Below, in pieces: positions 11,569 through 21,699 of a stretch of 64,000 nt of DNA. The notes beneath the pieces are model-generated. The model ran no database searches and was not told where the DNA came from. It worked only from the letters and a program-made list of their open reading frames with translations. The stretch comes from Trichopria drosophilae (Eukaryota; Arthropoda; Insecta; Hymenoptera; Diapriidae): contig CM059583.1 in assembly GCA_030407085.1 (NCBI GenBank), positions 84,174,501 through 84,238,500 of the forward strand, read 5' to 3'. Every line of letters starts with the position of its first letter. The first letter of the stretch is position 1. The translations under genes were made by a program, and so were the position numbers.

Positions 11569-12119
11569 CTGTCATCACCGCCTCGTTGCAGCAATAGATT
11601 ATTCTCAATTCGGAGTCGGTCAGAAGTTAACTGACTGTCTTTCAAAAGACCTCGGATCTTTTTCAAATTTTGATCCGCCATCTGAAGAACATCAAGTTTT
11701 CTTAAATCAGCGAGAATGTGCCAATTCGGTTTAACGGCTAAGCATGTCGCAATTAACACTTCAACTAATCGTGGCGCTGTGATGAGATCCGCATCGTGTC
11801 CTCCACGACTGAGGTAATCCGCGACAATATTATAGCGCCCTGGTATATCCAATATCGAAATCGTAATCTTGGATCGCCAGAATCCAACGAGTGATTCTAG
11901 CTCCCACGAATCTACAATTTTTTAAGAAAGCAAGAGATTTATGATCCGTCTGAATTGTAATTCGTGCGCCCAACAAGTATGTACGAAATTTTATTAACGC
12001 CCACACGACGGCTAGAAGTTCCTTCTCAGTCGCGTAATAATTGAGTTCCGCCCCTTTAAGGGTACGGCTCGCGAACGCGACGATTTCTTCTTCTCCTTTG
12101 CTATTAGCCTGTGATAATA
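11532..12119 (-). pseudogene. RNase H and linker part of Gypsy pol, split by two indels
   Basis: Reading left from about 12118 in one frame gives an RNase H domain: ASRTLKGAELNYYATEKELL and TIQTDHKSL are classic Ty3/Gypsy RNase H blocks. It loses frame near 11855 and continues in another frame with the ADYLSRG motif that closes this domain, then a linker to integrase that ends at 11532. The join to RT falls in an 11-C run (12120-12130). The domain is complete in content but not in frame. Whether the breaks are mutations or homopolymer errors cannot be told here. Confidence 0.75.
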
Positions 12120-13021
12120 CCCCCCCCCCCTACTGCATACCCGCTTGCGTCGGTTGTTAGTAGGTATGGCACATGAAAATTCGGATGGGTGAGAAACATA
12201 TCGTCCGCAAAAGCACGTTTCGTTGCCTCAAAAGCTGACTGATGGACTTCTCCCCACCGCCATCGGTTTCTCTTTCTCAACAGTTCGAGAAGAGGAACGG
12301 TGTGATGCGCATGCATGCGAACGAATTTCGCATAAAAATTGACGAATCCCAGGAATCCCCGCAATTGCTTAGGATTCTGTGGAACGGGATAATTTAGTAT
12401 CTTATCTATTTTGTTCTCCTGTGGACGGAGACCTTCTGGAGTGAGGATATGCCCAAGAAAGGAAACCTCATTTAGACAAAAATTTGTTTTTTCGAAGTTC
12501 ACGGTCATACCATGAGCCTGGATCCGAGCGAAGACTCTTTCGAGATGAACTAGATGTTCATCAAATTCATGCGAGATGCATAACACGTCATCGACAAAAT
12601 TAACGATAAAATCGTCAATTCCACAAAAGACATGATTCAATGCTCGCAATAAACTTGCACCGCTCGTTTTTAATCCAAAAGGAGTGACGTTGTACTGGTA
12701 CACTTGTCCATCGAACATGAATCCTGTATATTGTTTCGATTTCTCTGTCAATGGAATCTGCCAGAAGCTAGAGGTCATATCAAAACTGGAGATGTATCGC
12801 GCACCTCGACATTTTGAGAAGATGTCTTCTGGAGTTTGAGGACTTTCATAGTCACTCTCCATTTGTTCGTTTAACGTTCGAGCGTCCAAACACACTCGCA
12901 CCGTTCCATTTTTCTTGATAACGGTCACCATGGGGCTTATATATACGCTTCTTGATGAGCTGATAATACCACAATTGACCATACGTTTAATTTCATTCGC
13001 AACCCTTTCCTTGTACGCCAA
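12104..13021 (-). CDS. Gypsy reverse transcriptase domain of pol
   Basis: The order of RT blocks is clear: a VIKKNGTVRVCLDAR block, SSFDMTSSFWQIPL (first catalytic Asp), TPFGLKTSGASL, then the catalytic FVDD box in DFIVNFVDDVL, SFLGHILTPEGL, and the thumb/connection PKQLRGFLGFVNFYAKFV. It ends prematurely inside a poly-G run on its strand (TTDASGYAVGGGG), where RNase H should begin. Upstream, protease joins it through a 7-T run at about 13030-13040 in a different frame; one base fewer would put both in register. Family and strand are certain. Intactness is doubtful. Confidence 0.9.
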   Translation of the reverse strand: MAYKERVANEIKRMVNCGIISSSRSVYISPMVTVIKKNGTVRVCLDARTLNEQMESDYESPQTPEDIFSKCRGARYISSFDMTSSFWQIPLTEKSKQYTGFMFDGQVYQYNVTPFGLKTSGASLLRALNHVFCGIDDFIVNFVDDVLCISHEFDEHLVHLERVFARIQAHGMTVNFEKTNFCLNEVSFLGHILTPEGLRPQENKIDKILNYPVPQNPKQLRGFLGFVNFYAKFVRMHAHHTVPLLELLRKRNRWRWGEVHQSAFEATKRAFADDMFLTHPNFHVPYLLTTDASGYAVGGGGIITG

Positions 13022-13040
13022 GGGTATAGGGGATGCCTTC

Positions 13041-13802
13041 CTAAAAAAATGGTGTTTTGTCCTTCATGACTAACTCATGCTGGTATGTATCCACGAGACC
13101 CGGCTTTTTGTTAAAAATATTACGGAAGCGTACAATTAAGTTTCGCAATTGCTGTTTCTCATTAGTACTGAGTCGATCACATGTCGCCACTTTTTGGTCG
13201 ATTTCCTGATCGCTCGGTTCCAAACTGAGACTTGTGTCACTAGTATTGGCACTATTTTCGTCGCTAACGTTGACAACATCCGTCTCGATATAATTAACGC
13301 ATCGTCGATAGTCTGTATCGTCTACTGTCAGTGCGTGGGTGGCATATTTGATCTCGGCCGTTTTCCCTATCTCATCCTTGACGATTAAGACGGAACGATC
13401 GATATCTATTATCGTACCCATAGTCTTTTGCGCGTCAATCCCGAAGATGCATGGTTTCGCTAAATTCGGAATCACGACCAATGTGATGTTAAATCTACAT
13501 TGTCCGATGACCACACCACAAAAAATTTGTTTTCGTACTTTAGTACCACTGCGACCAGTTGCAGTAACTATACTCATACCGACGACTGGTAAGACGGGAC
13601 AGCGTTCCAAGCGTGTAGAATTCGAATTATATACTTCTTCGGCGATACAGGAAAGCTCACTTCCTGTATCCCAAAGAGCTCGAATTGAACAACCTTCAAT
13701 AGTAACGTCTATTTCAGGACATTTTATTAGTGTTTGAGGACGCTGATTATTTTCTTCTAATAAATAATCACGTGGATTCTCAAACAGTGTGAAAATCGAA
13801 GC
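13041..13802 (-). CDS. Protease part of Gypsy pol, in frame with gag after a single UGA
   Basis: The frame is open from just after the gag stop. The aspartic protease active site is ALWDTGSELSC at about 13650-13680, followed by GIDAQKTMGTIID (the flap/second-half region) and a linker that ends in the RT entry sequence. Gag and this ORF are in the same frame, separated only by the TGA at 13803-13805. No ATG precedes the active site closely, consistent with expression as a gag-pol fusion. Readthrough or a mutated codon are both possible. Confidence 0.8.
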   Translation of the reverse strand, partial: ASIFTLFENPRDYLLEENNQRPQTLIKCPEIDVTIEGCSIRALWDTGSELSCIAEEVYNSNSTRLERCPVLPVVGMSIVTATGRSGTKVRKQIFCGVVIGQCRFNITLVVIPNLAKPCIFGIDAQKTMGTIIDIDRSVLIVKDEIGKTAEIKYATHALTVDDTDYRRCVNYIETDVVNVSDENSANTSDTSLSLEPSDQEIDQKVATCDRLSTNEKQQLRNLIVRFRNIFNKKPGLVDTYQHELVMKDKTPFF

Positions 13803-15447
13803 TCATTTTTCCGTTTGATCGTCTCTAATACTGCCTACCGCATTTTGTTCCGGTTCGAGATAGTGAACGTCGTATTTTTGCCCCTTCGGAATCGCGCCGC
13901 GTTTTTCCGGGGAATACCCTCCTTTACGAGTTTCGCCCCTCTCTCCGGTTTCCTTATGGAAATTGTCTTTTGGACGGCCCAAATACGTACTCGGGTAATT
14001 TCGAGCATCATCGCTCGGACGACCCGACGTGCGGGGACCCCCCATGCGTTCCGAGTCCTCCGATGCCCGCGAATTTTTTGATCTTGACGTTGGCGGAGAA
14101 TCATTTAGCGCCATGGATTGCACTTCTTTCGAAGATGCAGTTTTTGCATTTAATGTTCTCACCTGGTCAAATCTGTCTAATATTGACAAAATTTCATCGA
14201 CATTTCGAATATTTCGCGACATTAATGCGTCACGGATATATTCGTCGAAATGCCGAGACAATATATTGACCGTTTCGTCGATATGCATACGCAGGTCTAA
14301 GTCCTTTATATTACTTAAAATTTCGATGGCATATGCAACCCGAGTGTTACCCAATGTTGCTTGATACGCACCGAATTCGATTTTCCTCTTAATCGCAGAT
14401 TGGATCTCATAACTCCAATAGCGTTTTCGAAACTGTGTATGGAAATCTTCGAAGCATCCCACTTCATCTTCGACTAAATGCCACCATTCTCGGCAAGGTC
14501 CACTGAGAGCTTGTGTGATGATCATTTTGATCTCCTCAATTCCCATTCCATTGCCCGCAATATAATGTTGGAGCATTTTAAGGAATCGCAGTGGTTTATC
14601 TCCTTTTTTATTTGAAAATTTTGGAATTTCACCTCGAGGTGGCGGTCCCTAATGGTGATCGTCGCCGCGCGTACGTCCCAATCCCCGATGTGTTGTCCTA
14701 CCAAGTAAATGACCTTGAACCTGTGTCGCCAACACTTGATGGTCGGCTTCAAGTCGGTCAATTTTTTTGATGTGTTGTTCGTGTTCGTTCAAACGTTTAT
14801 TTAATGATGAATTTTCCAGAATTAGGGGCATGTCATCGGCCAACAACACCGTCTCTTGTTCCAGTGATTGGATTCGCGCATGCTGATTCTCCAATAATCT
14901 TCGATTTTTATAAACGTGATCGAATAACGTGTCTTGATTCGTACTCAGCAATTGCAATTTTTCCTGCGTCGCTTGTAACGTCTTATCAATTTGGTCCATT
15001 ATGGTTTTTTCTTGCTCTTCGGAAGTCATCGAGCATCTCCGGAAAAGCGATTCCTTTTCTTTTCTGATCTGTGCAAGATCATCGTCGATTCTTTTTCTTA
15101 GCGTGGATTCACACTGTTCCAGATCTTTCTGAATTCGCGAAAATCTTGTTTCGTTGTGTGTGTTCCGTCTTCTCAATTGTCGTATGCTTTCGACCACCTG
15201 ATCTTCGAAGTCCGTCCCGTGTGTCGAGATGTCCTTCTCGATCTCAGATTCTCAGAACGGCATGTGCCGTCTCTTCAATGTCTTCATTGTTTTTGGGTTT
15301 TTCATTTGTTATCTGTGCGCTTGAACTTTTTGTTCTATCTTTTGCTGGTCGTCCTCTCCGACGCCCTGTTATGGGATCTTCATTATTTTGAGCCGCACGC
15401 AACTCCGTAACATCCTCCATGCTTATGGACCTTCTTATATTTGGCAT
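13803..15447 (-). pseudogene. Gypsy gag, one frameshift and one in-frame stop
   Basis: Structural protein of the virus-like particle. The likely start is the ATG at 15445-15447 (MPNIRRSISMED), followed by a basic segment (GRRRGRPAKDRTK), a long coiled-coil region rich in charged residues and Gln (about 14680-15190), and a gag capsid-like region containing CREWWHLVEDE and FHTQFRKRYW. The C-terminal tail is highly charged and shows no CCHC knuckle. The frame shifts near 15240, and an in-frame TAG interrupts it near 14650; the frame continues open on both sides of that stop. It ends with TGA immediately before the protease frame. Confidence 0.75.
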
Positions 15448-15910
15448 TTTTTTTTTTGTATTAATTAATAACTTTATCAAAATCGATAAAATTGCACATT
15501 TATATTTCAGTTTATTTTGAAAATTTGTTTTCTATTTCCCGTTATATCGATAATTCTATTTGCTGTCTTTCACGACGTTTATTTGTTTTGTTTTGCTCCG
15601 CGATTTTGTTATTGTCTCGGAGCACAACTCACACGTGGTCGCGTGACAACAATACGCACGTGTTCAGCATGTAATTATTGCTTTGAATAAATATAATTTT
15701 ATATTTATTCAATATTGAGTTTTGAACAATTATAATTTTATCGATATCGAATTATATTTATCTAATAACAATTCCTTTCTATATAATACGGTATATAGAT
15801 CCGTACTTTAATTTATTACTTGTTTTCGATTCCCGCTCGAAAAACGATATGATAGGAAGTTTTATGAAATTTAATTTCAAATCAAAGGGATTCTCGTGAT
15901 TTGATCGAGC
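15448..15910 (-). other. Gypsy element 5' leader
   Basis: AT-rich untranslated leader between the primer binding site and the gag ATG. No other motif supported. Confidence 0.5.
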
Positions 15911-15928
15911 CCTCCACGTTGGTCGCCA
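15911..15928 (-). promoter_or_regulatory. Primer binding site
   Basis: The minus strand reads TGGCGACCAACGTGGAGG two bases after the 5' LTR end. TGG pairs with a tRNA CCA end, as expected for minus-strand priming. The primer tRNA is not identified. Confidence 0.75.
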
Positions 15929-15930
15929 TT

Positions 15931-16865
15931 TGTAACCTTCCAATTTTGGCAAGGTCTACTATTCTCGGATAACTTGGGATTTCCCTGTGAACGACTAGAG
16001 ACATCCGATGTTATCCGATATCCTCTCGACTGACCTTTCGTTTTAAGATACCGACAGTTAGGAAATTTGAAAGGAATAAAATTTGGTCGTAGGTTAAATT
16101 AATGATAAGTAAACCAACACCGATGACTTTGACTGAAATGGTATATTCAAATTAAGCCGTAACAATTTATATGAACCGAATGTCTCGCGTTAACGGTAAT
16201 ATAATGGTTAAATTATCTTTTACCTTTTTAGGAGAGTCAGTCTAGCGATACAAAAAAAAAGAAACTATCTCACTCTACGTCCAAGTAATAATAATCGTTG
16301 CTTGTACGAGAGATGCCTATAAATTGAAAATAAGGCCTATCCACCTTATTTTCCTCTAGCTACCGACTCTCGTGTCCTTTGTAGATGACGATGGGTCCTA
16401 GCAAGAAAGGGATGGTCCTTCACTCCACGTCAGAGTAACAATAATCGTCACTTAGACGGGAGTTGCCTAGTTATTTGAGAAATGAGGCTTATCCGCCTTA
16501 TTTCTCACTAGCTACGTTGGGTTCGCGATTGTGGATTCTATCTGAAGGCGCCGTCGACGTCCTCCTCGTCCAAGTCCGATGATTTTCTGACTACTCCTAC
16601 GAAGATTGTAGCGAAGAGTGACGCTTGTGTCGATCTTCTCTCGTCGCCTTGCTGGCATGCCCCGCTCCAACGATTCGCGCGGAAGGGGAATTCGACCACC
16701 GAAATCAGCGCACGAACGAATTTTCGTGACACCGCACCGCGACGCGCATCGATCACCTTTCGATTTGGATTTCGGGATCAAACCCGTATCCAAATATCTA
16801 ATCTCCCTATGCACAGGAGCGTAAAATATAATAATAATGATCGGGCCCGCAAATGATAGGTTGCA
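15931..16865 (-). repeat. Right (5') LTR of the Gypsy element
   Basis: Almost identical to 8284-9219. Same TGTAACC/GGTTGCA termini. As the 5' LTR on the minus strand it should hold the promoter; no convincing TATA box was chosen. Confidence 0.93.
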
Positions 16866-16869
16866 GTAC

Positions 16870-17240
16870 CGGTCTAATATTGGACTAATTTTATGTCTAA
16901 TTAGGCCATTTAAATTCAAGACCCATTTTCTGAGCCATGAGAACAGCGATCTCTTGGGCTAGCTCGTCCAATTCTGCCAGTCTCTCCAACCAGACGGCAG
17001 AGTCGGGGCGCTGGGACTTGACGTGGTCCAAGATAAATTGTTGGGCTACACGCCCTAACTTTCCAAGAAGAATTACGTGTCGTCCCTCCCATTGCACACG
17101 ACCTCCCTGGGGAACTTCAGCAGGACCTCCTCGGCTAATCGATGGTACAACACTGGTGGAATTAGCCACGACCTGTGGCGTCAAGAACACGCGGCACAGC
17201 GGCACCATGGTGAACTCCCATTTTCAGCGTTTTCTAAGTT
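16870..17240 (-). mobile_element. 3' internal remnant of the older LTR element
   Basis: Target-site logic joins this block to 8124-8279: both flank the nested Gypsy insertion. In minus orientation it leads, via the short ORF described next, to the polypurine tract and LTR at 8134-7530. That it belongs to the same element as the LTR is inference from position; its right limit is unknown. Confidence 0.45.
16897..17208 (-). CDS. Short ORF (103 aa) near the 3' end of the older LTR element, unknown
   Basis: Starts at an ATG (MVPLCRVFLTPQVV) just downstream of an in-frame stop and ends KMGLEFKWPN. It has a Pro/Gly-rich first half and a helical, charged second half with LERLAELDELAQEIAVLMAQ, possibly a short amphipathic helix. 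No recognised domain. After removing the nested Gypsy insertion it would lie about 190 bp before the older element's polypurine tract, so it may be a post-integrase accessory ORF like the 207-aa one nested next to it, with no visible similarity between them. Chance ORF remains possible. Confidence 0.4.
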   Translation of the reverse strand: MVPLCRVFLTPQVVANSTSVVPSISRGGPAEVPQGGRVQWEGRHVILLGKLGRVAQQFILDHVKSQRPDSAVWLERLAELDELAQEIAVLMAQKMGLEFKWPN

Positions 17241-17241
17241 G

Positions 17242-17805
17242 AGCATCAGAAAATAAAATGCGTACCACTTAGTTTTTAGTTTCATCTAAATTTTGTATTG
17301 AAATTGAAACAATAAAGTCGATATTAAAAATCGGAATCTTAACATTATTCAAACTTATACAGTGTGTAGTGGGTGTCAGATTTGATTCTAGAAATGACAA
17401 AACATCGGTCATTTCTACTCATTTTGGGACTGTCAAAAATGCCTCCTTTCTCCCACTAACCGTCACCAATTACATTTTATATCATAAAATGGTGCGAAGA
17501 CTTTTTCTGCATCAATATCTTTAATAAACTGAATATGGCACATATCGTGATGCCGAAACGTATTTAAAGACGAAACTTTTGTTATTTATTTTGAATCCTT
17601 CGACCGACTTAACCAAGAAAAATTCTTGGAAGAAATTTTTAAACATTTTTTCCAACATTTATGATCTTAACGGAAAATTAAATGGAAAAAGAAATACAAC
17701 ACGTAAGGAATTTACTCCGACTGCTATGATAATTTAACATAACTCTGGATAGGGTTAATTTTGCGGCACTTACTAATGTGTTTTGGCAGTAGAGGTGATT
17801 GTGTC
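17242..17805. other. AT-rich spacer, no supported gene
   Basis: No convincing ORF or repeat. A 'ttttgcggcact' motif at about 17757 resembles the piggyBac end that follows at 17810 and could be a relic of a related end. Confidence 0.4.
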
Positions 17806-18069
17806 TTATCCCTTTGCGGCACGGCGGGACTTTGAGATCCCACCATTTTCGTTCCCATTTTCTTCGTCTTTCAGTGCCTAAAACGTCTTTTTTCATGCGG
17901 CTTTTTGTGTATGCGTTTCACTAATATGTTAATAAACATGCTTCAACGGGTAATTCACACAAATTGTTTATTATATTGTTTATATAAAAAATTGAATTAA
18001 AAAAAACACGTTTTTTTTACAATAAATGCATGGAAGATAGAAGAATACAATAAACAGGGCCAAAAAATC

Positions 18070-18480
18070 ATATATAGAGGGTTTTTGGGGTCGCTGATCA
18101 CGATCTGACCCCCAGATTTTCAAAATTCAAAATGGCGGATCCAATATGGCGGACCAAATGTCCAAAAAGTTATGCGATCGCTGCGAAAATCGGTTTCGGG
18201 GGGTTTTGGAGGTCGCTGATCACGAATCTGCCTTCAGATTTTCAAAATTCAAAATGGCGGATCCAATATGGCGGACCAAATGTCCAAAAAGTTATGCGAT
18301 CGCAGCGAAATTCGGTTTCGGGGGGTTTTGGAGGTCGCTGATCACGAATCTGCTTTCAGATTTAAAATTCAAAATGGCGGATCCAATATGGCGGACCATA
18401 AATCCAAAAAGTTATGCGATTGCGGTGAAATCGGGTTTCAGGGATTTTTTGGTTGCTGATCTCGAATCTTGTCTGAAATT
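18070..18480 (+). repeat. Left subterminal 121-bp tandem repeats (about 3 units)
   Basis: The motif aatggcggatccaatatggc recurs at 18131, 18253 and 18373, spacings 122 and 120 bp. Each unit also contains a 'ggtcgctgatcacgaatctg' block and 'gttatgcgat'. ORFs read through it are repeat artefacts. The same repeat is inverted near the other end (20828-21090) and recurs at 36.3 and 42.7 kb. Confidence 0.9.
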
Positions 18481-18655
18481 TTCTACTTTTAAATTTTTAG
18501 GGACTTCAAATATCAATCTGACCTAAAATTTATTAAATTCTAAATAAGGGCTCTCATGTGAAACATAAAAAGTAAAAACTAACGTGAGAATATTTACAAC
18601 CGCTCTCAGCCTAACCCAGAGACAGGATACGTGGACGTGGCGGTTATTGTCTCCA

Positions 18656-18790
18656 TTTTTTATTGTTTTTTTTTGCTTTTTGATTTTATTGTTTTTTTTT
18701 TTTTGCTTTCTTGTTTTTATTGTTTTTTTTTTGCTTTTGGATTTTATTGTTTTTTTTTTGCTTTTTAGAATTGATTTTTTTTTTCAATTT
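18656..18790. repeat. Poly-T-rich minisatellite in the piggyBac 3' flank
   Basis: Units of roughly 35 bp built from 'ttttattg', T runs and 'gctttt' repeat about four times. It follows the transposase stop on the minus strand, so it is A-rich in the transcript. A similar T-rich block occupies the same relative place in the deleted relative at 43.6 kb. Confidence 0.7.
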
Positions 18791-18815
18791 GTAGAGAAGA
18801 TTTTTGTGTCTGCAA

Positions 18816-20491
18816 TTATTTCGTATGAAAGTCAAAGAAGCAATTTCGTTCTGCATTTAGACATAACGCAACATCACAAGTGTTGCAATACCAAATTGTC
18901 CTTTTGTCGTTAGTTTTATCGCTGCAAAATATACAACGACTACGTTTATTTTGTTTTGTAATCGGTAAATGTGGCTGCATTGAAAAACGTTTTTCATTAG
19001 ATATGTTTACTTTATGCCCTGTGAAAGTAGATGGCAATGATTTTTGACCCTTCTTGCTGGGTACTTTGTAGCCTATCAATGCATCTACAGTCGCTAACCT
19101 ATAGGTCTTCAATACCATATTTTTATTACGTTTTTCCTTGTATATTATAAATGCGTTTGTAACGGAAACATCCAAAAAATGCCAGAATATTCTGTGCCAC
19201 CACTTTTTGGATTTCCTGTCAATTTCATACAGGGACTTGAACATATCAGCATTGTCTACATAACCATATGGGGATTGTAATCTTTTATCATTATGGGACA
19301 ACGTACCGTAGCAAGTGAACCGTTCTTTTGAGTACGTTCAACTTTAGAATATTGAGAAGAATCGTGATAATTTGATAACGCCCTGACTACTTTGCTATCT
19401 TTCCATTGCACCCAACCTATACCGTCTGTTGATGTTTGAAAATGAAAGTCACCTTTTTTCATTTTTTTATCTGCTATCTGATTTTTCGGTAAATTTTTTC
19501 GGTTTTGTCTGACAGTGCCGCATGCTAATATATGCTCTTTTTTTAAAATTATCAACAATTCGTAACCGGTAAAAAAATTATCAAAATATACACGATGATA
19601 TTTTCCTACAAGGAGTCTTGACAAGTCTAATACAACACGGGCACCTAAGTTTGTCTCTGTATTATTAGCGACTTTCCCAGTGTACAATTGAAATTGACAA
19701 ACGAAACTTGACTCATCAGCACGAACCCATACTTTATAACCACGTTTTACCGGTTTATTTGGCATATATTGTTTCATTGAACTCCGCCCCTTGAATTTTA
19801 TCATACTTTCATCGATAGCCTGGTTTTGGTTTGGTAGCCAGCATTTTTGGAAAGTCTCTGTTAGTGTGTCCAATAAAGGACGCTTTTTGTATAATTTATC
19901 ATAATTTTCATCACCTTTTTTAGGTTCTTTACTAGAATCATTCAAGTGTAAATGAGATAACATATATCCAAAACGATTCACAGTCATTGCCGAACTAATA
20001 TATGGGTCATGCAGTTGAGTATTCAAAGACCAATGATCCTTGTATGATGGAAGCCCGCTGATGCCCATCATAATATTTATTCCCAAAAATGTCCGCATTT
20101 CTTCTTCAGTCACAGGCTCGATTTTGATTTTTTTCTTATTCTTACTTGATGATTCATGAGTCTGATTTATGTAAATATTTGTCTGTTCATCAAGTAAATC
20201 TATAAAGCTCTTCGGAAATAAGCAATAGAATACATCTATCGGCGAATAGACTGCGTCAGATATATTCGGTCCAGAATCTGCAGAGAATGGAACATCATCA
20301 TACTTTTTACCTTTGCATTTCCAAATATCATCAGAATTCTCATCATCCTCGCTATCACTTATTTCATCAACTTTATTTTCGATAAAATGATTCTGAGTAG
20401 TAATACATTGTGATTCTTCCTCACAATCAGAATCCACAAGACCATCAACCGATTCAGTATCGCTAGGTATTTCTGTTTCAAAAATATCCAT
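18816..20491 (-). pseudogene. piggyBac-like transposase broken by one single-base indel
   Basis: Would catalyse cut-and-paste transposition in the nucleus. Start chosen at MDIFETEIPSD (20489-20491); upstream residues in the open frame are not typical. An acidic N-terminus (residues about 1-70) precedes the catalytic fold. Visible DDE/D-type residues are AIDESMIKFKG, RVYFDNFFTGYELL, and, split between frames, DYNPHM and YVDNADMF. The frame changes at about 19268-19285, where one missing base would explain the break; the downstream frame continues to 18816 with the cysteine-rich domain CIFC...WYCNTCDVALC. Otherwise the protein looks full length (about 555 codons). A sequencing error could cause the break. 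Confidence 0.88.
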
Positions 20492-20827
20492 TTCATGAAA
20501 AATAATTGAATTCTTTACATCAACGTCCCACTTCAAGATCACTCTGTACAGTTTCGTGTATTCGTGGAGAAAAAAATATACTCGAATAAAATAACTTCGT
20601 TCACGTTCAAGGCGAGCACTTGTAGGAACGTGAGCGCGACTTCGCTTTCGAGAAAATCTCCCTACACGCAAAATTCTGTGTTACGGACGTCGCACGAGTC
20701 AATTGATTTGTGTACGCATAGAACTTCCAAAGTCACTTCACACAGAGACGCCCCAACTCTAGTACTAGTGCGAACTCTACTTCACTTGCGGGAAACATGC
20801 TTCGTGTGTTGACCGTATGCGAGTCGT

Positions 20828-21090
20828 GCGAAAAAACCCCGAAACCAAATTTCGCTGCGATCGCATAACTTTTTGGACTTTAGGTCAGCCATATTGAATC
20901 CGTCATTTTGAATTTTGAAAATCTTAGGGCAGATTCGTAATCGGCGACCTCGAAAACCCCCCCAAAACCAAATTTCGATGCGATCGTATCACATTTTGGC
21001 ACTTTAGTCCGCCATATTGGATCCGCCATTTTGAATTTTGAAAATTGGACAACAGATTCGTGATCAGCGACCCTGAAAACCCCCGAGTAA
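20828..21090 (-). repeat. Right subterminal 121-bp repeats, inverted (about 2 units)
   Basis: Contains gccatattgaatccgtcatt at about 20888 and gccatattggatccgccatt at about 21011, reverse complements of the left-end units. Together with 18070-18480 they form long inverted ends around the transposase gene. Confidence 0.85.
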
Positions 21091-21149
21091 CAATTTTCAG
21101 CCATTTTCCGTGTAAAAAAAAATGCATGGCTCAAAGGGTTATGCGCCTA

Positions 21150-21690
21150 CTTCCCGGTAATGCTTTACGAACTTGCTTAATAGGTTCAAGTACATCGTTT
21201 ATGCCTAAAGTCGATGGAGCATTTTAAACCATTTCTACGTCCGATTCAGGATCTAGCGATTGTTGAGGCCGAACTACTGATAAATCAACATTGATTGGTG
21301 GGCAACATCATTTTGAGCGTATGGCCGATCGGTTGCATTGCTTGGCAAAAAATCAATATCTTGGAATACTTGGCGGTTCAGTGGCCCAATTACAGTCCCC
21401 CGAAATCCCGATTTGATATTGATTTATGTTGTACGAAGTTTTAATGCTTGATCAAAAACTGAAGATTAATCACGTATATGCGTTGTGCGTTCAGGGTGAT
21501 TTTAATTATGCCGAATGAGCATTTACGTGATAAGATTGGATGGCGTCTCAATTACTTGCAAATCAGTCAAGCTCAGCCGTTTCATCGCATTTCAAATTAG
21601 TAGAAACAGTCTTCTGCAATTGCTTTGAGAACTGGCAGGCTAGTTCGCGTCCTTCGAAAATTGATTGGCCGAAATAGATATAAGATGAGT
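21150..21690 (-). pseudogene. Decayed C-terminal fragment of a Tigger/pogo-like transposase
   Basis: Minus-strand translation contains SGFRGTVIGPLNRQVFQDID followed by FLPSNATDRPYAQ, with several stops and shifts around them. That pattern matches the tail I recall from insect Tigger/jerky-like transposases (a 'GFR..GI.P.N..VF...DF.PS..TDRP' signature). The catalytic region is not visible. The piggyBac insertion abuts the fragment's downstream end at 21142, so it may have landed in it. Family call is from memory of the signature. Confidence 0.45.
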
Positions 21691-21699
21691 GCAACATAT

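Larger units (their letters stand above)
8280..16869 (-). mobile_element. Full-length Ty3/Gypsy LTR retrotransposon with GTAC target-site duplications
   Basis: Two LTRs (936 and 935 bp) bound the element, 8284-16865. GTAC at 8280-8283 and 16866-16869 is the 4-bp target duplication, so ends are exact. Minus-strand order is LTR, primer binding site, gag, protease, RT, RNase H, integrase, extra ORF, polypurine tract, LTR. That protease-RT-RNase H-integrase order is the Gypsy order. By eye the LTRs differ at about a dozen substitutions plus one indel, so insertion is fairly recent. Despite this the coding region has several frame breaks, some in homopolymers. It sits inside the 3' part of an older LTR element. 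Confidence 0.93.
17806..21142 (-). mobile_element. piggyBac-like transposon with TTAT target duplications
   Basis: Element 17810-21138 starts CCCTTTGCGGC and ends with CAAAGGG, so both ends read CCCTTTG inward, and TTAT flanks each side (17806-17809, 21139-21142). piggyBac usually targets TTAA, so TTAT is a variant site or a mutated pair. A transposase gene occupies the centre on the minus strand. Tandem 121-bp repeats lie near both ends in opposite orientation. A poly-T-rich minisatellite lies just past the transposase stop. Size 3.3 kb fits an autonomous piggyBac-like element. Confidence 0.8.

Noticed and set aside
18132..18526. Open frames of 60-126 codons over the 121-bp repeats
   Set aside because: The translations are the repeat unit read in three frames; similar frames at 20880-21134 are the inverted copies.
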